Shown here: piece by piece, positions 52,635 through 61,266 of the stretch
Layout: each line of letters opens with the position of its first letter
Numbering within the stretch: the first letter of the stretch is position 1
Assembly (NCBI RefSeq): GCF_002153655.1
Contig: NZ_JOPJ01000003.1
Coordinates: 42,834 to 106,833, forward strand
Direction: 5' to 3'
DNA from: Acetobacter okinawensis
Lineage (GTDB): Bacteria > Pseudomonadota > Alphaproteobacteria > Acetobacterales > Acetobacteraceae
Length of the DNA: 64,000 nucleotides
The notes under the pieces: model-generated
Database searches by the model: none
What the model was told of the DNA's origin: nothing
What the model saw: the letters and a program-made list of their open reading frames with translations, nothing else
Translations under genes and position numbers: made by a program

Positions 52635-54144
52635 CCGCCAGTTCCTGCCAGTTCTGTAATGTTGGAGCCCCTGTGGTCATGCCCTCTGTGCTGCTGGCTG
52701 GCGCAGGTTCAAACAGGCGGGCCAGCAGATTGGCTGCAACAGTGGAGCGGTACCATGCACTGGCGCGCATGTCTGACAGGGGGGTAAAATCCTCCTGTAT
52801 GGCAGCCTGAGCGGCGCGCAGGGTCGCCTGTGTTCTGGGCTGGCCAAGCATGGCGGCCTCTGCCTTTTTGGCCCGGCAGGGTATGCCCGCCATCCCCCCA
52901 TAGGCCAGACGGGCCTGCTGTATGGTGCCGTCCGTGGCCATAACCAGCACAAACGCCCCCAGCACAGCCGAGATATCCTGATCAAAGCGCTTGGAAACCT
53001 TATACACCGCGCACACGCTCCCCTGCGCCAGTGGCGGCACCAGAACCCCTTCTATGAACTCGCCGGGCTGAATATCCTGCTTGCCGTAGTCCAGAAAAAA
53101 CGCCTCCAGCGGCACAACGCGCCGTACGCCTGCGCACCGCAGGTGCAACTGCGCCCCCGCCGCCATAAAAATGGGCGGGCCATCCCCAATGGGGGAGGCA
53201 TTGCCAATATTACCACATACCGTGGCGGCATTGCGCACCTGTGTTGAGCCGATGCGCCGCAGCGTCTGCTCTGCCGCAGGCAGGTGTGCAAGCAGGTGGG
53301 GCATGGCCTCGGTATAGGTGACCGCAGCCCCTATCCACAATGCGCCATCGGGGCGGGTGTGGATGTTGTGCAGGTCCTGTGCAGACCGCACGGCAATAAT
53401 ATGGGGGAGTTGGCGCAACCGTTTGGTCACCCACAACCCCACATCCGTGCCACCAGCAACCAGCACGGCCGCCGGGTCCTGCGCATAGGCCGTAGCCAGT
53501 GCGTCCACACTGGCGGGCAGCGTTATGCGCCCTTTGGGGCTGCGCAGTTCCACCGTTTTACCATCCTGCAAGGCGCGCAGGCGTGCGGTCAGTTCCTCTT
53601 GGCGCGCACTTATGGGTTCACCATTGCGGGCACAGTGGGCGGCGGCTTTTTTCATGGCGCGCACAATGGGTGCATAGCCCGTGCAGCGGCACAGATTGCC
53701 TGCAAGGGCCTCGTTTATCACGCGCTCGCCATCCAGTGTGCCTTCCAGCTCCGCCAGATCCGCGCGCGTGGACAATGCGACCATGGACATGACAAACCCC
53801 GGTGTGCAGAACCCACATTGCGACCCGTGCTCGTCCACCATGGCCTGCTGCACGGGGTGCAGCGTACCGCTGGCCGTGCGCAGGTCCTCCACAGTCAGCA
53901 GTTGCGCGCCATCGAGCATCCATACCATATGGATGCAGGCATTGACCGCACGCCACACCAGCCTGTCCTGCTCCAGCCGCCCGACAAGCACGGTGCAGGC
54001 ACCGCAGTCTCCCTCGTTACAGCCTTCCTTCGTCCCTGTGCGGCTCTGCTGCTCGCGGAGCCAGTCCAGCAGGGTCATCTCCGGCGGCAGGTCAGAGAGA
54101 TGGTGGAGTGTATCCCCCACATAAAAGCGGATGTGCTGGCGCAT
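52627..54144 (-). CDS. xdhA: Xanthine dehydrogenase, FeS/FAD subunit
   Basis: Electron-transfer subunit. The first 2Fe-2S site is C42, C47, C50 and C70 (KEGCNEGDCGACTV); the second is C110, C113, C152 and C154 (SQCGFCTPGFV, LCRCTGY). A FAD domain follows from about residue 195, with VAGGTDVGLWVTKRLR and ICGNIG-like VCGNIGNASPIGD. The fusion of both parts in one 505-residue chain is the bacterial XdhA form. The ATG at 54144 follows GGGAG. It is preceded by the NCS2 permease gene in the same operon. Confidence 0.96.
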   Translation of the reverse strand: MRQHIRFYVGDTLHHLSDLPPEMTLLDWLREQQSRTGTKEGCNEGDCGACTVLVGRLEQDRLVWRAVNACIHMVWMLDGAQLLTVEDLRTASGTLHPVQQAMVDEHGSQCGFCTPGFVMSMVALSTRADLAELEGTLDGERVINEALAGNLCRCTGYAPIVRAMKKAAAHCARNGEPISARQEELTARLRALQDGKTVELRSPKGRITLPASVDALATAYAQDPAAVLVAGGTDVGLWVTKRLRQLPHIIAVRSAQDLHNIHTRPDGALWIGAAVTYTEAMPHLLAHLPAAEQTLRRIGSTQVRNAATVCGNIGNASPIGDGPPIFMAAGAQLHLRCAGVRRVVPLEAFFLDYGKQDIQPGEFIEGVLVPPLAQGSVCAVYKVSKRFDQDISAVLGAFVLVMATDGTIQQARLAYGGMAGIPCRAKKAEAAMLGQPRTQATLRAAQAAIQEDFTPLSDMRASAWYRSTVAANLLARLFEPAPASSTEGMTTGAPTLQNWQELADG

Positions 54145-54208
54145 GCGTGCTCTCCCGGCCTGCTGTTTTTTACGTCTCTGGCTGCATGTCCGTGCGGCCG
54201 GGTCGTGC

Positions 54209-55669
54209 TTAGGGCGTAGGGGTATGCCCCGCAGGATTACCCCCCACCTGAGGTTTGTCCTGCATGCCCACTACGTTCCACACCGGCGTCTCCAGTATGA
54301 CGGTATCCTGCGCGACAGACTGCTCCGTGGAACACAGATTGCCAAAATTGAACACCAGATGCAGCACAATGGCGGACATGGCCCCCAGTGTAATGCCGCT
54401 CCCAAAAATAACCTGCATCCATGCGGGAAAATGGTCGGCAATATGCGGCTGGGCTGTAGCCAGCATGCTCAGCCCGATGCTGGTGCCCACAATAACCGTG
54501 TTGTTCAGGTTATCAAAATCCACTTTGACAAGGGTTTGAATACCCACCACGGCCACAGCAGCAAACATGGCCAGCGCAGCCCCGCCCAGTACGGGCAATG
54601 GCACGCTGGCAATAATGGCCGCCAGCTTGGGCAGGCAGCCAAGCCCCATCATGATCACGGCAGCCGCAACCACAACCCAGCGGCTGGTTACACGGGTCAG
54701 CCGCACAAGGCCCACATTCTCGGCAATGCAGGTATAGGGGAAGGAGTTGAGCACGCCCCCGATCATGGTGGCCAGACCATCGGCCCGGATCGCACGCGTA
54801 ATGTCCTCCGAGGTAATGTCCTTTTTCACAATCGAGCCGGTTGCAAACACATCGCCCGTGGTCTCAAGCATGGTAATGATCATGACCACCAGCATGGACA
54901 GCACAGGCACCACATGGAATGTGGGCATGCCAAAGTAAAAAGGCTGGGCCACGGTTACCCACGGGGCGGACAGCACACCACTAAAGCTGGCATCCCCCAG
55001 AAACCACGCGGTCAATGTCCCCGCCACCAGCCCGAACAGCACGGCAATGCTGGCGACAAACCCCTTGAACATACGCTGAATGAGCAGAATGGACGCAAGC
55101 GTACCCAGACCATACGCCACATTGCGCATGTTGACCGGGTTCTGCATGACCCCCGTGCCCTGCCCGTTGACAATGTCGTTCGCGGCCACCGGCAGCAACG
55201 CCAGCCCGATAACCAGAATGACCGAGCCTGTGACCACGGGAGGGAAGAATTTGACCAGCCTGCCAAACCACGGGGCGGCCAAAAAGGTAAAAATACCCCC
55301 AGCAATGACAGCCCCAAAAATCTGGGGCAGACCCTGCACGCCCCCGCCCGCCGCCACGCCAATGGCGATCATGGGGGTTACGGCCACAAAGGTGACCCCC
55401 TGCAACAACGGCAGCTTGACCCCGATATACCGCCCCAGCCCGGCTGACTGGATAAAAGAGGCAATACCGCAGGTAAACAGGTCAGCCTCGATCAGGTGTT
55501 CAAGGGCGGCGCGGGGCAGACCCATGGCACCTGCCAGCAGAACAGGCACAATCACCGCCGCAGCGTAGAATGTGAGCACATGTTGCAGGCCATAGAACCC
55601 CAGCTTCCAGACCGGAAGCATCTGGTCCACGGGATGAACGGCATTTTGCGTTTTGCTGGCAGGCTGCAT
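54209..55669 (-). CDS. NCS2-family purine (uracil-xanthine/urate) permease
   Basis: Inner-membrane nucleobase:cation symporter. The 486-residue product has about 12-14 hydrophobic segments and NCS2 motifs: LPVWKLGFYGLQHVLTFYAA at the N-terminus, GASFIQSAGLGRYIG-type GIASFIQSAGLGRYIG, PLLQGVTFVAVTPMIAIG and ETTGDVFATGSIVKKDIT in TM8. Within its operon xanthine or urate is the likely cargo. The ATG at 55669 has GGGGGAG 9 nt upstream; it starts 4 nt after the uraH stop. Confidence 0.92.
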   Translation of the reverse strand: MQPASKTQNAVHPVDQMLPVWKLGFYGLQHVLTFYAAAVIVPVLLAGAMGLPRAALEHLIEADLFTCGIASFIQSAGLGRYIGVKLPLLQGVTFVAVTPMIAIGVAAGGGVQGLPQIFGAVIAGGIFTFLAAPWFGRLVKFFPPVVTGSVILVIGLALLPVAANDIVNGQGTGVMQNPVNMRNVAYGLGTLASILLIQRMFKGFVASIAVLFGLVAGTLTAWFLGDASFSGVLSAPWVTVAQPFYFGMPTFHVVPVLSMLVVMIITMLETTGDVFATGSIVKKDITSEDITRAIRADGLATMIGGVLNSFPYTCIAENVGLVRLTRVTSRWVVVAAAVIMMGLGCLPKLAAIIASVPLPVLGGAALAMFAAVAVVGIQTLVKVDFDNLNNTVIVGTSIGLSMLATAQPHIADHFPAWMQVIFGSGITLGAMSAIVLHLVFNFGNLCSTEQSVAQDTVILETPVWNVVGMQDKPQVGGNPAGHTPTP

Positions 55670-55673
55670 GGAC

Positions 55674-56006
55674 TTAGCTCCCCCTGTAAGTCGAATAGGC
55701 GTATGGGGCGACCAGCAGGGGCACATGGGCATGCCCGCTGCCGCCAAGGCCAAAATGAATGGGTACACAGTCAAGGAACGGCGGGTCAGCCAGCGGTGTG
55801 CCCTGCTGGCGGAAATAGGCCGCCACCTCAAACTCAAGGCAGTATGCCCCAGCAGCAAGTTCCAGCGACCGCAGTGCAGGGCAACGGCCATCCGCGTCGG
55901 TCACACCTGTAAACAGTATGCCCTGCGCACCGCGCAGGCGCAGGGTTACGCCCTGTGCCGGACGCCCCGAAACCGTATTGAGAACATGGGTTGAAAGAGA
56001 GCTCAT
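55674..56006 (-). CDS. uraH: 5-Hydroxyisourate hydrolase (transthyretin-like protein)
   Basis: Hydrolyses 5-hydroxyisourate to OHCU. The 110-residue product opens with the family's LSTHVLNTVSGRPAQGV (catalytic His) and ends with the signature YSTYRGS. VPIHFGLGGSGHAHVPLLVAPY is also typical. Its presence implies that the cell makes 5-hydroxyisourate from urate. The start overlaps the uraD stop by 4 nt. Confidence 0.97.
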   Translation of the reverse strand: MSSLSTHVLNTVSGRPAQGVTLRLRGAQGILFTGVTDADGRCPALRSLELAAGAYCLEFEVAAYFRQQGTPLADPPFLDCVPIHFGLGGSGHAHVPLLVAPYAYSTYRGS

Positions 56007-56521
56007 GCCACCACCTTATCGTGCAGACGTAACGCGGCTATGGCGTCAATCTGGTGCAGGGCCTCGGCCAGCTCGGCCTGGGGCGTGCTGGCAAGCCGCC
56101 GCTCCATGGCCTGAGCTATAACCTCTTTGGCATGCCCGCCAACCTTGCGCACGCAAATAACAAACGGCATGCCGAACTTTTGCGTGTACGCATCATTCAA
56201 AGCCCGAAAACGCGCGTATTCCTCTGGCGTTAACCGGTCCAGCCCTGCCCCGCCCTGCTCCTGCGCGGAGGCCGCTGTCAGCCCCGCGTCCACCCCAAGG
56301 CGATGCCCCAGCTCGGGGTGGGCACGCACAAGGGCGTACTGCTCGGCCTCACCCGCGCCATGCATGGCGGCTGAAAATGCCTGACACATAGCCCCAAGAT
56401 CAGCAAAGGGGCGGCTGAGGGCAGCTTTTTGCGCAACCCAGGGGGAGTGCTCGTACACCCCGCCAAATGCCTCCACAAAGGCGGCCTGTGGCATGGTGTT
56501 GACGTCTGCCAGTGTAATCAT
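56003..56521 (-). CDS. uraD: 2-Oxo-4-hydroxy-4-carboxy-5-ureidoimidazoline decarboxylase
   Basis: Converts OHCU to (S)-allantoin. The 172-residue product begins MITLADVNTMPQAAFVEAFG and holds GGVYEHSPWVAQKA with the catalytic His, RAHPELGHRLG, LNDAYTQKFGMPFVICVRKV and a C-terminal basic tail. The ATG at 56521 overlaps the puuE stop (ATGA). With uraH it gives stereospecific allantoin from urate oxidation. Confidence 0.96.
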   Translation of the reverse strand: MITLADVNTMPQAAFVEAFGGVYEHSPWVAQKAALSRPFADLGAMCQAFSAAMHGAGEAEQYALVRAHPELGHRLGVDAGLTAASAQEQGGAGLDRLTPEEYARFRALNDAYTQKFGMPFVICVRKVGGHAKEVIAQAMERRLASTPQAELAEALHQIDAIAALRLHDKVVA

Positions 56522-57414
56522 GCGGGGTGGACCTTCTGCCAGTGGCGGGCAATATCGGCCCGGGTGGCAACCCACACATCCGTATGGGCGGCCACGTGCT
56601 CCAAAAACCGGGCAACAGCCAGCGCGCGCGCGGGTTTGCCAGCAAGGCGGCAGTGCAGACCGACAGACATCATACGCCCCCCTTCACGGTAGAGCATGTC
56701 AAACGTGTCCCGCAGGTAATGGAAGAACTGCTCACCTTCGGTAAAGCCGTTCAGGGCGGCAAACTTCATGTCATTCACGTCCAGCGTATAGGGTACCACA
56801 AGCTGGGGTTTACCGTATTGCCGGTCGTAATACGGCAGGTCATCGGCGTAGGAATCTGCATCGTATAAAAAACAGCCTTCCTCCACCACCAGCCGGGCGG
56901 TGTTGGGGCTGGTGCGCCCCTGATACCAGCCAAGGGGGGCGGCCCCCGTAACCTGCGTGTGCAGGGCTATGGCCTCGCGCATGTGGGCGCGCTCCACGTC
57001 CTCGGGCACATTCTGGTAATCTATCCAGCGCAGACCGTGGGTTGCAATCTCCCACCCGCTGGCCTGCATGGCGGCAACCACCTGCGGGTTGCGCGCCAGC
57101 GCCATAGCTACGCCAAAAACCGTAACTGGCAGGCCCGCACCCGCAAACAGGCGGTGCAGCCGCCAAAAGCCCGCACGGCTGCCGTATTCATACAGGCTTT
57201 CCATCTGCATGCAGCGCGCGCCTACAACGGAGCTTGTACCCACCATTTCGGACAAAAAGGCCTCGGACCCGCGATCCTTGTGCAAAATGCAGTTTTCTGC
57301 ACCTTCCTCGTAATTAATCACGAACTGTACGGCTATGCGTGCGCCACCGGGCCACTGTGCATCGGGCGGGGCAGCGCCATAACCGATCATGTCACGCGGG
57401 TATGTCTGAGTCAT
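56518..57414 (-). CDS. puuE: Allantoinase PuuE (polysaccharide-deacetylase fold)
   Basis: Metal-independent allantoinase that opens allantoin to allantoate. The 298-residue product carries MIGYGAAPPDAQWPGGARIA, VNYEEGAEN-like VINYEEGAENCILHKD, EYGSRAGFWRL, EIATHGLRWIDYQ and YDADSYADDLPYY, which mark the PuuE subgroup rather than peptidoglycan deacetylases. The gap to the upstream flavoprotein gene is 28 nt, and it overlaps uraD by 4 nt. Confidence 0.94.
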   Translation of the reverse strand: MTQTYPRDMIGYGAAPPDAQWPGGARIAVQFVINYEEGAENCILHKDRGSEAFLSEMVGTSSVVGARCMQMESLYEYGSRAGFWRLHRLFAGAGLPVTVFGVAMALARNPQVVAAMQASGWEIATHGLRWIDYQNVPEDVERAHMREAIALHTQVTGAAPLGWYQGRTSPNTARLVVEEGCFLYDADSYADDLPYYDRQYGKPQLVVPYTLDVNDMKFAALNGFTEGEQFFHYLRDTFDMLYREGGRMMSVGLHCRLAGKPARALAVARFLEHVAAHTDVWVATRADIARHWQKVHPA

Positions 57415-57442
57415 TTTTATCCCGTTTTACGCTTGTTTTTTC

Positions 57443-58861
57443 TCAGGTCTGCTCTGGCGGATCAAAGCTGGTCAATTCATCCACATTATAGTCCAGCAGG
57501 CTTTGCAGGTGCAGTGCGCCGTCCTGCACAAACAGGCTGCGCCCGATGCAGGTGGTCAGTTTTTCCACCCCAAAGCGCATGCCGCTAATGGTTGCACCAG
57601 CAAGGCCCATGCTGGGCATGGCGGAAAATGTAAAGTTGTAGATGCACTGCATCATCGGGGCGAGCGGGTCGTTTGCATCGAGTGGTTGGAACTGGAACGC
57701 GTTGCTCAGGTACGGGTGGCTGCCCAGCAGAGCGCTCTGCTCATCGGCCGGGGCTTCAAACCGGTCTTTCCACAAGGCAATGCGGCTGGCCATACGTGCA
57801 AGCTCGGGCCGCTTGGTCAGGTCAATAATAAAGCCTGTACCGATAATGAGGAAGTCAAACGTCATCTCACCCTGCGGGGTGGTGACGACCACAGCGCCGT
57901 TTTCCTCCCGCGCGGCAGTCCATGGCGTGCCGGTGTGGTAAGCAAAATTGGTGTGCTTGCGGCACCGCCAGAACGTGTCCTGCGGGGGCGGCTGGTTCAG
58001 GTCATAAATCTTGTACATGAACCGCCAGCGCAGCAGGTCCGGCAGGTCGGCCAGATAGCTCAGAAAACCTGCGTTTTCCATCCAGCGGTACGGGTTGATG
58101 GTGGGGATCTGCTTACGGCGCAGGCACAGGTCCACGCTGGCGGCTCCGTGCTCCAGTGCGGTGGCGGCATTGTCAAAAGCCGAGGCCCCGGCACCCAGAA
58201 CACCAATGCGCTTGCCGCGCAGGGACTCAAAATCAATCTGCTCGCAGGTATGGGCATACCGGCTTTTGGGCACCCCCTGGCTGATGAAGTCGGGCACATG
58301 CCACGCGCCACCCCCTTCTATACCCGTTGCCAGCACAACGCGGCGCGCCCACACCACCTGCTCGGCACCCCCGGCACAGTCAAAGGTCAGCCTGAGCAGA
58401 CCGTCTTCCCATGCAATGTCGCTCAGCCGGTGTTCGTTGCGGACCGGCAGGTCCAGCACCGTGCGCAGCCAGACCAGATACTCCTGCCAGTCATGGCGGG
58501 AAATCTTGTCCAGATCACGCCATGCCTGCTCGCCATATTTTGCCTCAAACCAGGACTGGGGGGTCAGGCTGGGAATACCAAGGTCAGGCCCGACCACATG
58601 CTTGGGTGTGCGCAGGGTAATCATACGCGCAAAGGTCACCCACGGCCCTTCCTCCCCCTGTGGGGCCAGATCGAACACACAGGTGTTGGTCACCCCGCGC
58701 CGCCGCAGCCCGAAACACGTGGCAAGCCCGCCCTGCCCGCCACCAATAATGGCAACGTCAAGCACATCCTTGCCGTTGTGTTGGTGGGGAATACACCAGT
58801 TGCCCGAGGCAAACTGGATTTTGGCAAGGTCGTCCCGGACGCGTCTGTTAAGCTGTTCCAT
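57443..58861 (-). CDS. FMO-type flavoprotein monooxygenase; candidate urate-oxidising enzyme
   Basis: The 472-residue protein has two dinucleotide folds: FAD-binding GGGQGG at residues 40-45 (DVAIIGGGQGG) and NAD(P)-binding GVLGAGASAFD at 220-230. It also has LATGIEGG near 178 and the GTGF motif in FLIIGTGFIIDL. This is the class B (FMO/BVMO-like) layout, unlike the pHBH-type urate hydroxylase HpxO or cofactor-free uricase. It is the first gene of the operon with puuE, uraD, uraH, permease and xdhABC, divergent from lysR. No other urate oxidase is in the island, so a role in urate hydroxylation is my inference; oxidation of another purine intermediate is the alternative. Confidence 0.8.
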   Translation of the reverse strand: MEQLNRRVRDDLAKIQFASGNWCIPHQHNGKDVLDVAIIGGGQGGLATCFGLRRRGVTNTCVFDLAPQGEEGPWVTFARMITLRTPKHVVGPDLGIPSLTPQSWFEAKYGEQAWRDLDKISRHDWQEYLVWLRTVLDLPVRNEHRLSDIAWEDGLLRLTFDCAGGAEQVVWARRVVLATGIEGGGAWHVPDFISQGVPKSRYAHTCEQIDFESLRGKRIGVLGAGASAFDNAATALEHGAASVDLCLRRKQIPTINPYRWMENAGFLSYLADLPDLLRWRFMYKIYDLNQPPPQDTFWRCRKHTNFAYHTGTPWTAAREENGAVVVTTPQGEMTFDFLIIGTGFIIDLTKRPELARMASRIALWKDRFEAPADEQSALLGSHPYLSNAFQFQPLDANDPLAPMMQCIYNFTFSAMPSMGLAGATISGMRFGVEKLTTCIGRSLFVQDGALHLQSLLDYNVDELTSFDPPEQT

Positions 58862-58888
58862 ACCTGTTTATCAGTCCACGTTATGCGC

Positions 58889-58914
58889 ATCGGGAATCCT
58901 GCGTGGTTCCTGAT
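58889..58914. promoter_or_regulatory. Dyad in the lysR/flavoprotein intergenic region (candidate LysR operator)
   Basis: ATCGGGAA at 58889-58896 and TTCCTGAT at 58907-58914 form an inverted repeat with 7 of 8 matching positions around a 10-bp spacer. LysR-type regulators typically bind such interrupted dyads between divergent genes. It lies 28-53 bp upstream of the flavoprotein start and ~100 bp upstream of lysR. Confidence 0.55.
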
Positions 58915-59012
58915 CGCGGCAAATAAAATCAGACTTACTGTTTCACACACGTATCGTTCTTGTATATGACTTAATTCAGCATGGTGCGTTCGCAAAAAGA
59001 GAGCAAAAGCTG

Positions 59013-59915
59013 ATGCCCGTTTTTTCCCGCTTCTTGCGGTACTTTATGGCCGTTGCCCAGCATGGCTCGATCAGAAAAGCCTCTGACGAGCTGCATATTG
59101 CCGCCTCCGCCATAGACCGGCAGGTGTTGCAGGGCGAAAAAATTCTGGGCACCCAACTGTTCGAGCGCCTGCCATCGGGCCTGCGCCTGACCACGGCGGG
59201 GGAACTGCTGCTGACCTCCTGCCGCCGCTGGTCGCGGGACCTTAACGCCCTGCAAACCCAGCTTGATAACCTCAAGGGCCTGCGGCAGGGCTCCACGGAT
59301 ATTCTGATCCCCGACGCCCTGACCAAAGGCTTTTTGCCCACCCTGCTGGGCAGGCTGCGCCAGACGCACCCGGGCATTATGGTCAGCGTGCATGTGCGCA
59401 AAAGCCATGACATGGGGGAACTGCTGGTCAAGGGGCATGCGGATTTTGCGCTCATGTTCAACCCCGGCCACATGCGTGAGCTGAGTGTGCGCACCCACAA
59501 GGAAATTCCGCTCGGCTTCGTCTGCCTACCCTCCCACGAAATTGCGGACATGAAGGAGGCACGCTTCAGCCTTGCGGCCGAATACCCCATGATCATCCCC
59601 ACCCCTCCGCTGGCCCTGTGGCGGCCCATTGGTGTGCTGGAGGCGGAAACAGGGGTCAAGGTCGCAACCGTGGCCAAGGCTGACAATATCCAGATGATCA
59701 AGTCCATGGTGCTCGAAGGGGCAGGCGTTGGTATTCTGAGTTATCTTGATGCCTATGACGAGGTGCAGAAGGGCCAACTGGCCTTTACCCCCATTGCCAA
59801 CCGCAAGCTCCCCCCCCTGACACTGGCCCTGTGCGTGGACCGCTCCCGCCAGCTGTCCACTGCGGCACGGTTCATTATTACCGAGATTGAAAACTTTTTT
59901 GCCGACCAGTTCTAA
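59013..59915 (+). CDS. LysR-family transcriptional regulator
   Basis: Probable regulator of the purine operon. The 300-residue product has an N-terminal winged helix (RFLRYFMAVAQHGSIRKASDE, then IDRQVLQGEKILGTQLFERL) and a periplasmic-binding-like effector domain from about residue 90 (GSTDILIPDALTKGFLPTLLG). It is divergent from the flavoprotein gene across 151 bp that hold a dyad. The effector is not known; a purine or ureide intermediate is likely by context. The guanine deaminase gene follows 19 nt after its stop. Confidence 0.9.
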   Translation: MPVFSRFLRYFMAVAQHGSIRKASDELHIAASAIDRQVLQGEKILGTQLFERLPSGLRLTTAGELLLTSCRRWSRDLNALQTQLDNLKGLRQGSTDILIPDALTKGFLPTLLGRLRQTHPGIMVSVHVRKSHDMGELLVKGHADFALMFNPGHMRELSVRTHKEIPLGFVCLPSHEIADMKEARFSLAAEYPMIIPTPPLALWRPIGVLEAETGVKVATVAKADNIQMIKSMVLEGAGVGILSYLDAYDEVQKGQLAFTPIANRKLPPLTLALCVDRSRQLSTAARFIITEIENFFADQF

Positions 59916-59934
59916 CGGCCCGAAAGCCCCCGCC

Positions 59935-61266
59935 ATGCCCCACACCCCCGCCCGCCACGCCATACGAGGCAGCTACGTAACCTTCCGCGCGGACCCGTTT
60001 GCCGCCCCCGCAGCCGATGCGCTGGTGCTGGAGGAGGATGGACTGATCATTATGGAGCACGGGCGCATTACCCATTGCGGCCCCTATGCTCTTGTGCGCG
60101 CACATCTGGGGGAGAACACCCCCCTGACCCACTACCCCGACTGCCTGATCAGTGCGGGTTTTATAGACGCGCATGTGCACTACCCCCAGATTTCGGCCAT
60201 TGCATCATGGGGGGAGCAGCTTCTGCCTTGGCTGGAGCAGTATATTTTCCCCACCGAGGCACAGTTCGCCAGCATGGACGTGGCCCGGCAGACCGCGCGG
60301 CTGTTCCTGTCCGAGCTGCTGCGCAACGGCACCACAACGGCTGCGGTGTACTGCACGGTGCACCCCCAGTCGGTCGATGCGTTTTTTGAGGAATCCGCAC
60401 GCCTTGGCACCCGCATGATCGCGGGCAAGGTGCTGATGGACCGCAACTGCCCCCCCAACCTACAGGACACAGCCCAAAGCGGGTACGACCAGTCTGCCGC
60501 ACTCATTGCGCGCTGGCATGGCACGGGCCGCCAGCTTTATGCCGTAACCCCGCGCTTTGCCATAACCAGCACCCCCGAACAGCTTGAACTGGCAGGCGAC
60601 CTGCTACGCCGCACGCCGGGGCTGTACATGCAGACCCATCTGGCCGAAAATCTGGACGAAATAGCCGCCGTGCGCAGCCTGTTCCCCCACCACAGCTCCT
60701 ATCTGGATGTGTATGCAAAAGCAGGGCTGGATGGGCCACGCGCCATATTCGGCCATGCCATCCACATGAGCGAGCATGACTTTGCCCATTGCCACCACTC
60801 CGGCTGCACACTTGTCCATTGCCCCACATCCAACCTGTTCCTCGGCAGTGGGGCCTTCCGCCTGTTTGATGCACTCAGGCCTGACCGCCCCGTGCATGTG
60901 GCATTAGGGACGGATATTGGGGCGGGTACATCACTCTCCCTGCTGGCCACAATGGGGGAGGCCTACAAGGTGTCTCTCATGGCGGGGGATACGCGTCTTT
61001 CTGCCGCACAAGCACTCTGGCTGGCAACGGCGGGGGCAGCACACGCCCTGCACCTGCATGACCGGATCGGCCATATTGCTCCGGGCATGGAGGCTGATCT
61101 GTGCGTCATGGACCCCCAAGCCACACCGCTTATGGCCCAGCGTAGCGCCCGCGCCACCACATTAGCCGAACGCCTGTTTACCCTGATGGTCCTGGGCGAT
61201 GACCGGGCCATCCGCGCAACATGGGTCAATGGCAAAGTCGTGCATACCCGTGCAGAGGCGGCCTAA
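59935..61266 (+). CDS. guaD: Guanine deaminase
   Basis: Zinc amidohydrolase turning guanine into xanthine. The 443-residue product shows FIDAHVHYPQISAIAS, TTTAAVYCTVHPQSVDAFF, TPRFAITSTPEQLELAG, MQTHLAENLDEI, IFGHAIHMSE and GTDIGAGTSLSLLATMGEAY, which together mark guanine deaminases. I start at the ATG at 59935 (MPHTPARHAIRGSY); the TTG upstream lies inside lysR. The ribosome site is weak, so coupling to lysR translation is possible. Its stop overlaps the convergent hpxW stop by 4 nt. Confidence 0.94.
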   Translation: MPHTPARHAIRGSYVTFRADPFAAPAADALVLEEDGLIIMEHGRITHCGPYALVRAHLGENTPLTHYPDCLISAGFIDAHVHYPQISAIASWGEQLLPWLEQYIFPTEAQFASMDVARQTARLFLSELLRNGTTTAAVYCTVHPQSVDAFFEESARLGTRMIAGKVLMDRNCPPNLQDTAQSGYDQSAALIARWHGTGRQLYAVTPRFAITSTPEQLELAGDLLRRTPGLYMQTHLAENLDEIAAVRSLFPHHSSYLDVYAKAGLDGPRAIFGHAIHMSEHDFAHCHHSGCTLVHCPTSNLFLGSGAFRLFDALRPDRPVHVALGTDIGAGTSLSLLATMGEAYKVSLMAGDTRLSAAQALWLATAGAAHALHLHDRIGHIAPGMEADLCVMDPQATPLMAQRSARATTLAERLFTLMVLGDDRAIRATWVNGKVVHTRAEAA

